DNA of 10,718 nt from the NCBI GenBank assembly GCA_937967805.1, contig CALBTC010000373.1, positions 1 to 10,718 of the forward strand, read 5' to 3'. The notes beneath the pieces are model-generated. The model saw nothing but the letters and a program-made list of their open reading frames with translations. It had not been told where the DNA came from and searched no databases. This stretch comes from an uncultured Anaerolineaceae bacterium. Its GTDB lineage: Bacteria; Chloroflexota; Anaerolineae; Promineifilales; Promineifilaceae. Position 1 is the first letter of the stretch. Each line of letters starts with the position of its first letter. Below are positions 7,448 to 10,718 of the stretch, piece after piece. A program made the translations under genes and the position numbers.

Positions 7448-7475
7448 ACCGCAAAGACGCAGAGAACGCAAAGAT
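7448..7475 (+). repeat. Dispersed 28-bp purine-rich repeat, copy 2
   Basis: ACCGCAAAGACGCAGAGAAC followed by GCAAAGAT matches 3350-3378 in plan and in most bases. Both copies are in plus orientation. This one lies just upstream of a minus-strand gene, so orientation relative to the neighbouring gene is not conserved. Confidence 0.6.
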
Positions 7476-7482
7476 TTTTTAT

Positions 7483-7599
7483 TTGTCATGCTGAGGTCTT
7501 CCGAAGCATCCCTATGACCTTAAAATGGTATCATCCTTGCTAGCCAAGGCTCCTTCTTATGGCGTTTAGAGGGATTCTTCGCTGCGCTCAGAATGACAA
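7483..7599. mobile_element. MITE/REP-like inverted-repeat element
   Basis: The left arm (7483-7513) starts TTGTCATGCTGAG and ends GAAGCATCCCT. The right arm (7570-7599), reverse-complemented, starts TTGTCATTCTGAG and ends GAAGAATCCCT. The arms align over about 30 bases with a few mismatches and one indel. The 56-base centre contains a small stem (CCTTG, CTAGC, CAAGG). It encodes nothing and fits a small non-autonomous or REP-type palindromic element. The TGTCATTCTGAGCG...GAAGAATC class is, as far as I recall, common in intergenic regions of several environmental phyla. No clear target-site duplication is visible. Confidence 0.6.
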
Positions 7600-7602
7600 G
7601 TC

Positions 7603-10718
<3,116 letters not shown>

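Larger units (their letters stand above)
7434..7602. other. 169-bp spacer between two WD40 kinase genes, made mostly of repeats
   Basis: This gap separates the end of one kinase gene from the start of the next, both on the minus strand. It contains a copy of the purine-rich repeat (7448-7475) and a long inverted repeat (7483-7599). Almost no ordinary spacer remains. I see no convincing sigma-70 promoter reading toward the ATG at 7433 and no strong ribosome binding site. Confidence 0.7.

Noticed and set aside
7520..7536. Plus-strand promoter-like TGGTATCAT inside the inverted-repeat element
   Set aside because: It points away from both flanking minus-strand genes, has no -35 partner, and lies within a repeat element.

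Overview
The window is a dense, GC-rich bacterial segment that most resembles a Chloroflexota genome (Anaerolineae/Caldilineae-like). This is inferred from long low-complexity Thr/Pro linkers, several Hanks-type kinases fused to extracellular sensor domains, and WD40-kinase fusions. I cannot place it at species level from sequence alone.

Layout. (1) Positions 1-2702, plus strand: the 3' part of a large transmembrane Ser/Thr kinase. It reads end of kinase domain, FHA domain, Ig-like region, one membrane helix, four bacterial thrombospondin-type-3 repeats, Thr/Pro linker, then a CBM9/DOMON-like domain. (2) 2768-3340 and 3379-3999, plus strand: a DinB-like four-helix protein followed by a COG4339-type HD-domain phosphohydrolase. 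(3) 4057-4290, minus strand: an orphan 77-residue sarcosine oxidase delta-like zinc protein, bracketed by two palindromic repeat elements. (4) 4452-7433, minus strand: a complete 993-residue receptor-like kinase with about 14 WD40-type blades. (5) 7603-10718, minus strand: a second WD40 receptor-like kinase with about 16 blade motifs, whose kinase N-lobe lies beyond the right edge. The spacers hold palindromic or dispersed repeats and no RNA gene I can recognise.

How the parts may work together. All three kinases share one plan: an N-terminal cytosolic kinase, a single membrane helix, a Thr/Pro spacer long enough to reach through the envelope, and an extracellular binding module (beta-propellers or a carbohydrate-binding-like fold). 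Only the first carries a cytosolic FHA phosphothreonine-binding domain. It could therefore read phosphorylation by itself or by neighbouring kinases. That cross-talk is inference. The two WD40 kinases look like diverged tandem paralogues.

Other notable signals are 21 hand-counted copies of the palindromic octamer ACGGCCGT, a drop in GC at the TSP3 block of the first kinase, and several inverted-repeat elements in the gene gaps.
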